Positions 46,915-59,039 are shown, numbered from the stretch's first letter. The stretch: DNA of 64,000 nucleotides from Sander lucioperca (GCF_008315115.2 NC_050174.1:34611090-34675089), one strand, 5' to 3'. Translations and numbers: made by a program. The notes: generated from the sequence alone by a model not told the origin.

Positions 46915-47739
46915 GGTCTACGTGCTGGGTGTGACATCTCCCTCGGAAACGGTTCTACTGCTCAATTACATCTGGGGTTGACTGATAATTCTCAATAGAA
47001 AAGCAGCCCTGAAACCCACTCTCCTCATTAATAATGAAAAATCCACACTGGTCCACCCATAATGTTTTTTTCCCCAGCTTCTGATATGGTCCCTTTTTTG
47101 CAGCAATGTGCCGGAGCATGTCATATATATGATAAGTAGAGGAACCTGTCGGCGTGGGACTCATCGCACACTTAAATTGGTGCAGCATGGAGTTCATATT
47201 GCAGTGTGGCCGCGGGGGAATTAGCGAGTCTATATATAAACCCCAGCCGCATGTGTTGTGAATTAAAGTGCATTTATCTGGTAATCGCTGAGGAGATCTC
47301 TGTGTGCCCAAGCATGGCAACGCAGTGGCTCTGCAGCCACAACAGCCCAGTATAGTGATGCTGCTGCTGCACTGGGCGAGGGGAAGGAGAAGCAGGTCAG
47401 ACTCAATAAAGAGCTCTGATAGGCTGGATGGCAGCTGACATGTAGAGGACACTAGGAAGGAATAACAAGAGGCATCTCTGTGTGTCCTTCACGCGGTAAC
47501 CTTTATCTCTCTTCGTCTGTCTTTCCACCGCCTCCTAGTTTTGAGTGTAATGGTACGTGTCCACGGGAGATGGCCCCGCTTCCCGGCAGTGGACGCCCAA
47601 TGGGCTCGCCACTAGCGGTTCTTAATTTCTCTTCACTGACCACTGACAAGCAAATAAAACAGGCTTCACCCTCTCACAACCGCCGTGGCTGCACCTGATT
47701 GGACTGCGGTGGAATTTCCAGAAACACCATGTTGTCAGA
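46915..47739. other. Intronic stretch, no supported gene
   Basis: Unique sequence. The longest non-repetitive open frame of the window, 165 codons on the minus strand (46955-47452), lies here, but it has no recognised domain or splice signals. Confidence 0.45.
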
Positions 47740-48120
47740 ATGATCTCATGAAGTGGCGTATGTACGACACGCCAATTTGTATGCCATTATTGGCGTGTTA
47801 TCAAGATGCATACTCGCTTTGTAGCGTACTTATCAACCTTATTACCTTATGATTGCGTGTGAATTGACACCGTAGCAAGTAGTATGAAAGGGAGAAATTC
47901 GTATTGGGAGGTTGGTCGGGGGGGTGGATGGGTCAAACACAGGACTTTCACCCAGGAGACCGGGGATCGCGTCCCGTGAGTCACGTTTCCTAAACTCAAC
48001 CGTCGCTTTCTTCTCGCGATTACGTCCGCTGTATATAGCGTAGACATACACGCGGATAGCTCAAAAGATGACACGCCACTTGGCTTAAGAAAGTGGGCGT
48101 GTATGTTTACGCAAAGTCAT
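47740..48120. mobile_element. Probable teleost interspersed repeat with ACAGGACTTTCACCCAGGAG module
   Basis: Contains ATCTCATGAAGTGGCGTATG, GACACGCCAATTTGTATGCC and, further on, ACAGGACTTTCACCCAGGAG followed by ACCGGGGATCGCGTCCC. The last module recurs in element Q. Words of the GGCGTGT/ACACGCC type appear in inverted orientation at both sides, but clean ends were not found. Confidence 0.5.
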
Positions 48121-49860
48121 GATGTCATGTTGATGTTGTGATAAACTGAGACAAAGGGAAAACTTAGACCACATCCGGTCATTCATAGGCCACAGGTGAG
48201 GGGGTGAGAATATTCAGCCTCTAATAACAAAAACCTGTTCGTGTATAATTATGTTTGTCTCTACAGATTCAGGGAGTGTAGGCAGCTGCATGATAAGGGA
48301 GTGCATTGCCCGGCTGCTCACATAGACAACGAATGGGAAGTGTGGAAATGACTGTGCCCGTGAACACGTACCATAACCCTTTGGCTTACATCACCACTGT
48401 CTTTCCTCACCTTGCCCTCTTCTCTCTCCAGTCTCCTCAGCCTCGCGGCGCCTTATCTGTAATTCAACTTGCCTTTGAGTCTATCATGTATGACTCCTTA
48501 CTAGCAGAATCAAAAGCACCAGGCTCATGCCATGCTTTTCATTAGAACTCTCCATAAAGGCTGAGTGTGAGTCTTTTGAAGTATTGCACGGCAACTCTAG
48601 AGAAGTCACACTGTCGAGCAGCCTGCGCTGCTGACTCCTGTTTGATGAAGCAGCTTCCCACCGAGGCCAGAGCAACATAATGAACCCAACACCAGCGCCG
48701 ACACTGCCGAGGAGCCGGGCCTCCTGAGTGGCAGTGTGAGGGGGGTGTAATCAGTTGGTGGACTCGGTCTCTCGTTGGGAACTCAACAAGCAATGATACT
48801 CGAGCTCAGCATAACACCTCAGGCTCAGAAATCCTGATTTTTCACACCTCAGGAAATGCCAGTTCGAACATTTTGCACAGGCTAAATGGTTTTGTGAATA
48901 AGATAAGTTCAAAAAGAAATGTTGCACAGCATATCGAGTTGAAGAATTTAAGTGCATTTCTCTAAATATGACTTGTGGGGTTGGTCCCAGGTCCTTAAAT
49001 TGCATCCACGATTCCTTCACGTGCTTCCCTCTCTCGAAGGAAACTTGGAAATGTGCTCCTCCCAACTCCATCCTCTATAATCGCTCCTCGGGGCAGGAAT
49101 AAGAGCTTTGAGACGGCCTTCACGAAGGAGGGCCAGAACAACTTCCTGAGGAGCGAGGAGATATCAAATAAGAGAACTGAGATTCAGCCATGGTTTACAA
49201 AACATAACGTTGAGCATGTGGCTGCAGTTCATAGTGAGAATTGTAGGCATAGCAGTTGTGATTTAGATATATTATTGGCTCATTATCATTCCTCACTAAG
49301 CAGAGGAGAAATAACTGTTAGGGAGGGGAAATTAAATCCATTACATCCACATGGCCAGTCATAGAATTTAAATGCACTTGCAAAAGTGTGAACTTAGAAG
49401 CCTTTGTCTCCTAGATGGCAGCAAACGTTTGAGAGGTGAAGTTGCTTTTGAAGAGGCGTTTAGAGAGGGTCAGTCGGACATGACTACCCATCCTAATGGC
49501 TAATGGAGATGCCTGGTTTCCCATGTTGAGAACATGTGTCTCTCAGCCTGTGTTTACTAAGAGGAGGGTATTTTTCAGCCATGCTTGAGTTCACTGTCAA
49601 AGCCAATTAAGGGAGTACAAATGAAGATGGAGGATGTGGAGCCTCAGGCCAGGAGAGTACAGCAGCACCGGGGCCAAGTAGCCTCTTCTGTCGGCATTGT
49701 AGGGCTAAAGACATCAGGGACACATATGGCCAGGCCTGCTCATTCAATTGGCGTTGGCTTTGCATAATCATTACATACAATTTGTATTAGAAAAAGGGAC
49801 TTTTAGTTTTATTGTGAGCTTATTTGTCGCACGTTTTTTAATCATTGGTGAGAGGTTCAG
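48121..49860. other. Intronic stretch, no feature recognised
   Basis: Unique-looking sequence. Frames at 48751-49364 on both strands overlap and lack domains. Confidence 0.5.
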
Positions 49861-49863
49861 TTA

Positions 49864-50893
49864 AGAGCTGCAAAGTCAATTAGAGCTCTTGCACACTGGC
49901 TGCGTGGCGTGTCCGTTTTTATTTTGGCTTCCATGGTAACAGGTTAGAGCTTGCACACTGCCTGTGTGACACTCTCGTCTCAGGCTCGGCTCGAGCCGCG
50001 CCGAAAAGTGCATGCTAGAAATAGGACCGACACCTATTTTTCACGCGACACGCAAGCGTGTTGGAAGCGTTCCCAGGCAACATAGAATACAAAAACAAAA
50101 AAAAGTTGTTTATACTTCATTTTGACACAAATACATATTAATAAATGACATTTTGATGTTTGAAAGTCTCCAGGTTTTGACATAAATGCAGATATAAATG
50201 TAATTTAAAAAAAAAATAATAATAATTAACAGATAACTAATTATCGATTTCATTTGGATTCTGGTAAAACAATAACATGGACTTTATTATCTCAGGAAAG
50301 GGAATTGAAATATATATGAAAAAAATATATATCGAAATACGTGCAAACAAATAAATACAAAATAAAGTTGAAGGACACGCTATTATTTCATTTTATCAAT
50401 GGGAAACATCCATGTGTACAGACAGGGCTAGCAGCAGCAGCGCCACGTCAGACACCTTTCTGGTGTGTAAAGACATAGAAAACGCCACGCAGCCGCCACG
50501 CAACTGACACGCAGCAGAAACGCCACGCTCACGCCATGCAGCCAGTGTGCAGGAGGCCTTAGTGTTTAACTATTAAATTCACTGCCAACTATTTTGATAA
50601 TTACTTTATACTCGTTCTATCGGTTTGAGTAATTTTTTATGAAAACAAACCAAACATTCTCTGCTGTCAGCTTGTTAAATGTGAATATGTTCTAGTCTCT
50701 TCTCTCCTCTGTGACAGGAAACTGAATATCTTTGAGTTGTGGACAAAACAAGACATTTGAGGACGTCATCTTGGGCTTTTGGGGAAACACTGATCCACAT
50801 TTTTCACCATTTTATAGCCCCAACAACAAATCGATTAATCTAGAAAAATAATCGACAGATTAATCGACAATGGATGTTAGTTGCCTCCCTATT
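49864..50893 (-). mobile_element. hAT-like MITE, family A copy, split by B copy 1
   Basis: The left end AGAGCTGCAAAGTCAATTA (49864-49882) is followed by the 676-bp B element. The family then resumes at GTGTTTAACTATTAAATTC (50562) and runs through the reverse-complement core to GTTAGTTGCCTCCCTA. Removing B and one TTA restores a continuous family A sequence, comparable to the copy at 12579. Confidence 0.88.
49883..50558 (+). mobile_element. Harbinger-like MITE, family B copy 1, TTA TSD
   Basis: TTA flanks both ends (49880-49882, 50559-50561). Left end GAGCTCTTGCACACTGGCTG; reverse complement of right end GGCCTCCTGCACACTGGCTG. Both are followed by GCGTGGCGTG-type subterminal repeats. The AT-rich centre holds no coding domain. 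A related, inverted segment is at 58492-59036. Confidence 0.88.
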
Positions 50894-50966
50894 TCAGTTG
50901 TGACGATCGGCACGTAGATTCAGCCGAGATCGCAGCTCCTTGCTTGATGCTGCAAAAAAAATAAAC

Positions 50967-51205
50967 GGTAACACTTTACTTGAAGGCATACATACATAAG
51001 AGTGACACGACACTGTCATGAACACATGACACAGTCATGACACATGACCCCTAACCATAACCATAACCATAACTTGTCATGACAAAACCAAATGACTTAA
51101 GAAGTGTTATGTCATAAACGTTTATGACTCGTTTATAATGTTTATGACACGTTCATGACAGTGTTATGTCACTCTTATGTAGATACCTTCAAGTAAAGTG
51201 TAACC
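50967..51205. mobile_element. Small TIR element O, 8-bp TSD
   Basis: The left end GGTAACACTTTACTTGAAGG and the reverse complement of the right end, GGTTACACTTTACTTGAAGG, are TIRs extending about 40 bp (to AAGAGTGACA). AAATAAAC is duplicated outside (50959-50966, 51206-51213). The 239-bp body is dense in CATGACA/TGTCATG words and could fold extensively. An 8-bp TSD fits hAT. Confidence 0.88.
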
Positions 51206-51213
51206 AAATAAAC

Positions 51214-52465
51214 TATAAAATGTTAGCCTTGTAGGTATTTTGCAATAAAGCCTTTTATGGCCACCTCTAGTCTAGTTGGGGTGGAAAGCACTCCTGCAGC
51301 CTCGAGTTTGCTCTTTTTTTTCAGGTTCACCATCTGGCTTTGATTGATTAAAGCTCCTTTAAGTAATTAATGCCCACTTTAATTGAGAGTCAGCCCCTGT
51401 GGCTGTGGGGTTCGTGTGCAATGCTCAGGCAGAGCAGAGCCAAGGATCTAGTCGAGAGGGGCACAGAAATCTGTTTAGCACCCTGACCCTCTCAGCCTCA
51501 CATCTCAAGACTCTTAAGATGCTAATAAGAATGCACGTATGCTAGCTGCATCCATGTGACAAATCGGGCTATAAATCATAGTGGAAGAGTGTCACACGGT
51601 TATTCTAACATTAGTATTAGCGTGCTTGGAATGAGCTGAAGGCATATTGCCGTTTTATCTGCTGTTTTTACTTTCCATTGGTCTGTTTCCTTTGTGAAAA
51701 ACCCCTCAGTTGTGGTGGACATGCACGTAGCGGAAAGAAAATTGAATTCCCCTCTGCCAAACATTGTATTGTGACAGCGTGTCACTGCACGACCCCACAG
51801 CTTGCCGCTATTTTGCCATTTCATCTGTTTGTGAAAAACAAGCAATATCAGTTTTTCCCTTCCATTTCGCTCTGACTGTCACAACGGATGTGCGCCGCAT
51901 GTCACTTCCCCCGATCGCAAACCCTGACCTTCTTTATTGAAGCTTCTCATTGTCTTTTGGTAATTGTTTTCAGAAAACGTTAAAGCCATCCCCCAGCCAG
52001 ATAATACGAGACACAGTGAATACAGAGTGCTCAGCATTGATTCCACATACCTGACTATGACCTTTTCCAATCTGAAGTCCGGCGCTGGCTGCCAGTTTGA
52101 TGAGAGCCAGCTAATCGATTCCTCGCAGCCGTGAGAGAGTACTTCAATGTCTCTCGCGCTGAAGTTGCCACCAGGCAGCTGGATTTTACCTGGGTCTTAT
52201 TGTCACCACTCACTATATAATGAAACATTTACCCTTTAATTGCTGGCTCCACAAAGAAAGATCAGTTTAATTTGCTCTCATTACAGCCGTCTAATCTAAT
52301 GGGCTAATTAAGGGCTTTGGATGGAACAGCAATCAGCAGCATCTACCCCCTCAGGGAGGTATACATCAGTGGATCATAAATATTTGAGTGCGTCTACCTA
52401 CATACACATGGTGCAACATCCACCTTTGGTGAGGCTGATGCTGCTAACATAAAATCACTGTGGTC
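51214..52465. other. Intronic stretch, no gene
   Basis: Unique sequence. Around 52080-52330 there are several TAAT-type words in otherwise ordered, non-repetitive sequence (CTAATCGATT, GGGCTAATTAAGGGC), which could be a conserved non-coding element; unverified. Confidence 0.45.
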
Positions 52466-53097
52466 TCGCATAGCCAGCTCTATCTCCACAGCGCTGTGGA
52501 GTAAAGGTCTGGCTACACCACAGGTGCATTCTGGGATAGAATAAAACGCTCTGGGTTGTTTGCATTTCTTTAAATCAATCGCAGTCGTCTTAGGCGGCGC
52601 TAAGCTCCGGACGCAGCGACGGTGGCTCTGCTAAATAGTCTCAGGAAGGAACTTGTTTTGGTGGAACATTTGCACCCCGCAAAAGAAAACGCCTCATACA
52701 ATATTAAATGAAGTTAATTGTTGACACAATACAGTAACATGAGCTATTTAAATGAGCTGATACATGGTTAAACCTCATTGGCTCTCACCAGTGTATCTCC
52801 GTGTGTCCACAGCAATCTCACCAATCAGTCCCAAAACGTCCCAGTTAGAGAGGAAATGATCTAAACATATTCTTATAAATCTTTACAATCATTCCCTGAA
52901 AGAACCAAGCAGGTCTGTCTTGTTGCACCATCCACATCTTCTTCAAAACTTGACATTTTCAGCGTGTAGCTCGCTAGCTCGAAGGCTGTCGTTTCCCGAA
53001 AGAGAACAGAGTTTGAGAACAGCGACACACAGAGAGCAGACACGCGCCAGATATCAGGCTTTATCCTGGAAATGTACTTCCGTTGATCCAGACCACT
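52466..53097 (+). mobile_element. L-family element, copy near 52.5 kb
   Basis: Hairpin end: CTCCACAGCGCTGTGGAG at about 52484-52501 is a perfect palindrome, with partly paired outer arms. Then come GCATTCTGGGATAGAAT, GACGCAGCGACGGTGGCTCT and CTGGAAATGTACTTCCGTTG in the same order as at 28996. It has about 100 bp after GCACCCCGCAAAAG that the 29-kb copy lacks. Confidence 0.78.
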
Positions 53098-54883
53098 GTA
53101 GACTTGACCAAAGTGTTTTCCACAAAATCCCTCCTGGTCAGCATAAAAGCCAAAACAAAATCCTGAAAATTCATCATTTTTCATCGATTGGCTGGATTAA
53201 TGTAGAAATCTTTCACTCAGTGTGAGGAAAAATGAGTCTGTCACTGGTTTTTCTCCACTGACACAACACATGAACACACACACACACACACACACAGACA
53301 CGATCGATGCAGGTCATGGGTGTTTGCTGCTTTAGGGTTTGGGTTTATTAGATTGGGGAGATGGTGATAGACAGGCAGCTGTGTCATGATTCGATCCCCG
53401 TGACCCCGAGGCCAGAGGTTCATGTTTGGCCCGAGGCGATGGGTGTAACACCCCCCCCCCCCCCCCCGGCTGCCTCTCTGAGGACCGACCTCGTACCTTT
53501 TTGCTCCTGGGGGTGGGGGGAGGAGATCTATACCTGCAGGAAGGCGCGGGAAGATGGGTAGAAACTCACCGACATGGCTTCAGAAATCACTTTAATTAAG
53601 TTCCGGCTCCATTGTGCTGTACTGTGGCTTTCAGCTTGTCAAGTTGAAGGGCAGAAGGCCCAAAGAAGCAATCATTCCATTTCACTTTTCTTTTTTTTTA
53701 GCTGTTCTCCCAGCTAATTTGTCATGGCAGACAGTTATCCCTGGATATTAAATTAAGCAGTTGACATTTTGTGTACCCAGCGAATCGACTGTGTCACCTT
53801 GAAAGTGTAGTGGCAGAGATTTGCGAGGGATGGCGGCGGCACATGTCTGAAACCCTTGGTCGACACATGACATTTCTGGGTCGCATTGGAAACCAGGCAA
53901 CGACACCTATAGTTAAAGAGGCCAGAAACGGAGGCAGCAATCCCTTTGTTCCTGTCACACCATTAGTGTTAATCTGATCCCAGCGCCCTTGCCTGTGTGG
54001 AAAGCTGATTTTGAGTAATACATGTTTGTTTGAGACAGATGGGTGGTTTTCTGAAGGAGATATTGATGTATTTTTCTTCAGTTTGTATTTGTGTGTGCGT
54101 GCAGTGTATTTGCAGCCCGCTGTCCCTGTTTGATGGTCTGATTTTGGTTCCATTATGTTGGCAGCGGGGGGGGGTTCTGTTGAGAGTCGTCACATTGGCT
54201 CCAACTGCCCTGTGGGTGGTCAGAAACCATCTGCAGCGGGCCGATCCTAAACACACCACAGCAGCGAAGGGTGTGGCACTGTCTAAACGGAGCTCATACG
54301 CGTCTTTTATTGATTTCCACATTTGAAAGCGTCTCTATTATTGCTGATCACCGATCAGGGCACAGCAAGCCGCATAAATCCTTGGGCTGCTGGAGCACAG
54401 CTGGAGCAGGCGGTTCGATGACAGGCTGGCGGCATTGTGGGCAAGGAGTTATGCCGTTTGTTCAGAGAGACATCATTGCGGTTTAGATTTTACAACTCTG
54501 AAAGTGTGGCAGGAAACAGCTTCAGCTGTCTGTAAATAACTGACTACTTGGGCGTGTTTCCAGCCCCAGTGCCCCTGATACAAAGGATTTACAAATTACC
54601 TTGGCAATTTGATTTCTTGCTGAAAATGACGGATTCAGGATAGGATAAACAAATAGATTTGGCAGTCTTTAGTAAGGGATTTGTCTTGGAAGCACTGCAT
54701 GCATCTCATACTGCTACCTGGGGGAATCAACTTAGATGTAGGAAACTGTTGGCAACAAACTATTGATCGAACAGGATTTTCCAACTCTGGGACGCGTGTG
54801 TGTTGTTATCAGCATTCGTCCTATTTTAAGATGTTAGATAAGGAACTTTGTGCATCTACCTTGGCATATGTTAAACCAGAGAC
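53098..54883. other. Intronic stretch with short simple repeats, no gene
   Basis: Contains a CA run (53277-53296) and a 17-C homopolymer (53451-53467). The rest is unique, with overlapping frames on both strands that carry no domain. Confidence 0.5.
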
Positions 54884-55205
54884 TGTAAAAGTGATGGATG
54901 TAGCAGCAGGGACGTCACCCATTGGTTTATGGACTGCCGTTTTGAAGCCGGTAGTTTTCATATTTGGTCGTCGCCATCTTGGTATATTGGAGCCAGAAGA
55001 AAGGGGGGGAGCTGGGGAGGCAGCGGTGTTTATGTTTTCAATGGCGCTGCGCTAAGCTAAAAGCTAAAGAGGGACATTGGCCGATTTTCAACCCTTCTGA
55101 CGTGGGTCATCCAGACCTCTGTGTACAGAGCTGGTTGAAAATCAGCAGACTTTCTCTTAAGTTACCACCTAACGCTATAGCGCTAGCTTGCTAATTTGCT
55201 GGAAA
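54884..55205 (+). mobile_element. Unclassified teleost interspersed repeat
   Basis: ACTGTAAAAGTGATGGATGT, ACGTCACCCATTGGTTTATG and GTCGTCGCCATCTTGG form an arrangement I recall as a common dispersed repeat in teleosts. There is no second copy in the window and no clean ends, so class and borders are uncertain. Confidence 0.45.
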
Positions 55206-55209
55206 TTAG

Positions 55210-55600
55210 CAGCCCAGTCTCATGGCAGTTCGTGAAATGGTCACATTATTGAATCAATTGATTCGTGAACAGGACACGATTGTCGTTTCTTTTGTGTGGT
55301 GAGCACATGGCCGGCATGTGGCGTTTCACGTCCCCGTCGTTGCATGCCACAGAGACCGCGGATCGTGTCCCTGCGCGTCCTGTGTGTGGCGGTCCGTCCC
55401 ATTGTTGTCGCCAGCGTGTCGCGTTTAATTTCCCCGTTGTTGCATCCCCCAGAGCAGCCCAGTGTCATGGCTGTACGTGAAATGGTCACGTTCGAAAATC
55501 GTGACCTGTACACGAAATAAACGAGCAAATCGTGACCTGTACAAGAATCAGTAAATTAAAATAACGTGACCATTTCACAAACTGGCGTGAGACCGGGTTG
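55210..55600. mobile_element. TIR element P
   Basis: Left end CAGTCTCATGGCAGTTCGTG; reverse complement of right end CAACCCGGTCTCACGCCAGT then TTGTGAAATGGTCACG. The words GTGAAATGGTCAC and GTGACCTGTACA recur several times near the right side, and a second left-end-like word (CAGTGTCATGGCTGTACGTG) occurs at about 55460, suggesting a partial internal duplication. Confidence 0.68.
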
Positions 55601-58093
55601 AAATTCGATAGAATGCAGGTTTAAGGGAATTGTTTGCATTGGCTTCACTTTTAAGGCACGGAAGTTGCCGCTGCTTGGTTCAATCCTACTCCTTTTGCTC
55701 ATCTATTAAGCACAGCTTGTCTAAATATATAATGTCAATGAATCCTTCCTTTAAGTAGGCCCAGATTTTGAACTTGGATAGACAAGTGCAAACACAGCCG
55801 TGCTCCCAGGGGCTGATGACACCCCTGGGGTTACAGTGTACTGAAGAGGGGCCTACGAAGGGGGCGAGGACATATGTCGAGGCATTAATCTGCTAATAGG
55901 AAACAGCTGGTCTTGCGCCAAACGCCCAATCTTAATCTTGTCAACTTTCTGTTCAGCTGCTCTGACTGTGGGCCTTATTGTGAACAACAGAGCTGTCACG
56001 GAAAGAAAATTGTCCATGTTTCATTTTAAGTGTCTTGTTAGAGAGAAAGGGAGCGCATGTGACTGGTGTGCATAGGCTTGTTTTGGGCATATGTGTGCCG
56101 AGAATGTTGGATCCCCGCAGTGTGCAGCACAGTGTACCAGAGTGAATCACTTTTTCTTTTCTTTTTTTTTTGCATCACTTACCTCTTCCTCCAAAGCATA
56201 GAAACATGAATATTTAAAACTACATCAAACAAGCATTCATGAAATATTAAAATGTTCGAGAGACAAGAAAAGCTTTTATCCTCTCTCTTACACATACTGT
56301 ATGTGCTTTCTCGTTTTCTCTCCCTCTCTCTTTTTCTCTCACACACACACACGCACTGAAACACATGCGCGTTAGCACTCCCAGAATTTACCCACGGGTG
56401 AGAACGACAAACCTCCCCACTCGATCCACTCCTCTGTAGCATCAGCACATTGCTGCTTTAAATAGACGAGGCAGAAGATGCAGGAAGGTTCAATAATTTA
56501 CCCTGGATTGAATTTCAGGCAAAAGACATGATCAGAAGTCTTAGGTTGGTGGATGTCGTGTTGTACAAGATGCCTAACAGATGCGGCACAGTTCAGGAAG
56601 GCCTGTGTTCTGTGAGAACTTTGCCTTCTCTATTATGCATCCTGTTTAGGGAGATGGTTTTTGCACTGACTTGTGCCATTTGGTTGTGTATGTTGACAGG
56701 GCAAAGTTAATCTGTGGAGCCCTCTCTCTTTTCCTGTAATTCTCTCTCTCTCTCTCTCCCCCCCTACTGTACCTCTCTCTCTGTCTGGCTACGAGCTAAG
56801 CGAGGCTGTGCTAATCAGTGTAGCAGCAGCTCTAAGCAGATGCCGCTGCTGTGTTTTTAGAAAAGATCCTGTTATGCGTGAATTAAGAAAAAAAAGGTTG
56901 TGTTAGGGGTAAAATCTTGCTCACCCCTCTCCCATAATGCCTCATGCCAATAGCGTAGCTAACCTGTTGGTGTCATTTCTGCAGTGTTGTGCTCTTGTGC
57001 TCTAGTTGATGCTCCCTTACGCTGGTATTCAGCTACAGTAATGTAAATTCAAGTGAGCCCTCTTGTTTTATGGGCCTCGCTGGTTGAATTGACTTGTTGG
57101 ATTATGCAAAGGCTGAGATCCTATCGTGTGTGTGTATGTCTTTGTGCAGCTATAGGATGTGTTTTGAAGGTAGTGGGAGATTAATGGAAGAAAATAAAAA
57201 TCCCATGAGGCTGTACGGCACATTGATTTTGTCATTTTTGCCGCGGCTCGTTCGTTTACGCATTTATACTCATGCTTGTGTTTGCAGTGTTGTAATGCAC
57301 TCTCCTGCATGGTCTTTCTGCCTCATGTATGAGAGCATAGGGTAGAATAAAAGGATTAAAGAAGATTGCAATTTTTCCTTTTGAAGAGAGCCTTATTTTA
57401 TTCATCTCCATCCTCGTCCTCTCTCTCCCTGGCCGCCTCAATCCGGGCACGCCACTCAGGAGAATAAAAGAAAGATCTCTGGGTGGGAGCAGTCATATTG
57501 TAGGCTAAATCTAATCAAAGGGAGAAGTGCTTTTAAATGTCTTTTGCTCCCCCGGGCGAAACGTTTGTGGGGCTCCCCGCTCTCGCCAAAAGCCTCCTGC
57601 CCAAACTCCACCGCCACAAGATGCGATTAATATTGAGCGGATACTTTGGCCTGCACTCCCCTCATATAATAACAGTGTCAGAACAAAGGTTAATGCTTTG
57701 AATCTAATCTCTGTCCTCGTCATTTTCGATGGAGTTGCGATGCGAGCGAAGGGATGCAGAGATGCAGAGAGGGGCAGAAGTCTAGAGAGAGATCGGTAGT
57801 CAGTGGGGGGCTCGGGCGGAAGCGAAATTAATCACTGGTCTCTATAAATTCGATGTCATGTCTCATTTTCTCTAATCCTCTCCGCCTTCTTTCGCTGCCT
57901 AGCGGTGCTAACAGAGAACTTGGGAAGACTAATGAAAAGGCCTCTTAGATGCTAATAGCAAATTATCCCTGGTGTCACTTTTAAAGGCTGTGAGTGGAGT
58001 TACTGCCTGCTCAGTGAGGAGGTGACCAGACAGCAGCCGGGACTGCCACGCTCCCACATCAACAACACACAAAAACACCAGAGAAGGAAAGAC
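55601..58093. other. Intronic stretch, no gene
   Basis: Long, mostly unique stretch with a CT/CA-rich patch at 56310-56354 and a CT run at 56742-56780. No mobile-element ends or exon-like segments recognised. Confidence 0.5.
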
Positions 58094-58096
58094 TAA

Positions 58097-59036
58097 GGCT
58101 ACATCCACACGGCTACATTTTCATTTTTAAGCGGCGTTTTGAGACAAAAACCATCTCCGTCCACACAAGAGTTTCAGCTCCAGTAGCAGAACTAATCTCC
58201 GTCAATATTAACACGTCTGACATCACATATCACATGACTGTTGAGACACACTGGGCATGTGCGTGTCGGTGTGAACAGGAAGCAGACTGTCTGACGTTAC
58301 TCTGCGGTTGAAAATCATGGATGTAGAAGATGAAAATACAGAAAATACTTTTGAGAAAGAACGACAACTGTGAAAAGTAAGAGCAGGGATTTATTATCTT
58401 GGAGCGAGGACGAGGTGGAACTGTTACTGAAAGGTCTGTAAGCTACCTAACAGATAAGACTGACTGATGTGCGTCGTCATTTGTCGTCCGGCCACACACT
58501 GGCTGCGTGGCGTGTCAGCTGCGTGGCGGCTGCGTGGCGTTTTCTGTCTTTTCACAGCAGAAACGTGTCTGACGCGGCGCTGATGCTGCTGCTAGCCTTG
58601 TCTGTACACATTTCCCTTGATTTACTGCACTCAAGCAGTAGTATACTTCATGTTAAACATAAATATATACTGATGTGATTACAGCAAAGACAACGTCGGC
58701 AGTATTGACAGCAAAATAGGCTCCAGAATATTTCGTTCTGTATTGACTGACAGGTGCAATATTTGAAAAAACGATAATTATTTTTTTAAATGACATTTAT
58801 ATCTGCATTTATGTCAAAACCTCGAGACTTTCAAACATCAACATGTCATTTATTAAATGTATTCGTGTCCAAGTGACATATGAACATCTTATCGTATTCT
58901 ATGTTGCTCTTCCAACACGCTTGCGTGTCGCGCGAAAAATAGTCATCAGTTCTATTTCTAGCACGCACACGTTTTCGCCGCGGCTCGAGCCATGCAGCTG
59001 ACACGCTCACGCCACGCATCCAGTGTGAAGCTGGCC
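58097..59036. mobile_element. Chimeric Harbinger-like element (left end unlike right end), TAA flanks
   Basis: TAA lies at both edges (58094-58096, 59037-59039). The left end is GGCTACATCCACACGGCTAC with CGGCGTTTTGAGACAAAAAC; the right end in reverse complement is GGCCAGCTTCACACTGGATG with GCGTGGCGTG. The right 545 bp (58492-59036) match family B in inverted orientation, including a B-like left terminus at 58492. The left 390 bp carry a Myb-like fragment. Two Harbinger-like elements therefore appear fused or nested. Confidence 0.7.
58317..58441 (+). pseudogene. Myb/trihelix-like N-terminus of a Harbinger DNA-binding protein, frameshifted
   Basis: ATG at 58317 gives an acidic MDVEDENTENTFEKERQL, then a stop. 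In the next frame the sequence continues KSKSRDLLSWSEDEVELLLK and stops at 58439-58441. The SW-S-x-D-E-V-E-x-LL pattern is the first helix of Myb/SANT- or trihelix-like domains encoded by PIF/Harbinger elements as the second protein. Only this start is present and it is frameshifted, so it is a relic. Confidence 0.55.
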
Positions 59037-59039
59037 TAA

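Noticed and set aside
46955..47452. 165-codon minus-strand open frame
   Set aside because: Longest non-repetitive frame, but no domain, signal peptide or repeat structure. It lies in an intron antisense to the host gene with no promoter or splice evidence.
51049..51080. Telomere-like repeat (TAACCA units)
   Set aside because: Only about three CCATAA units, not TTAGGG, and part of the small TIR element O.
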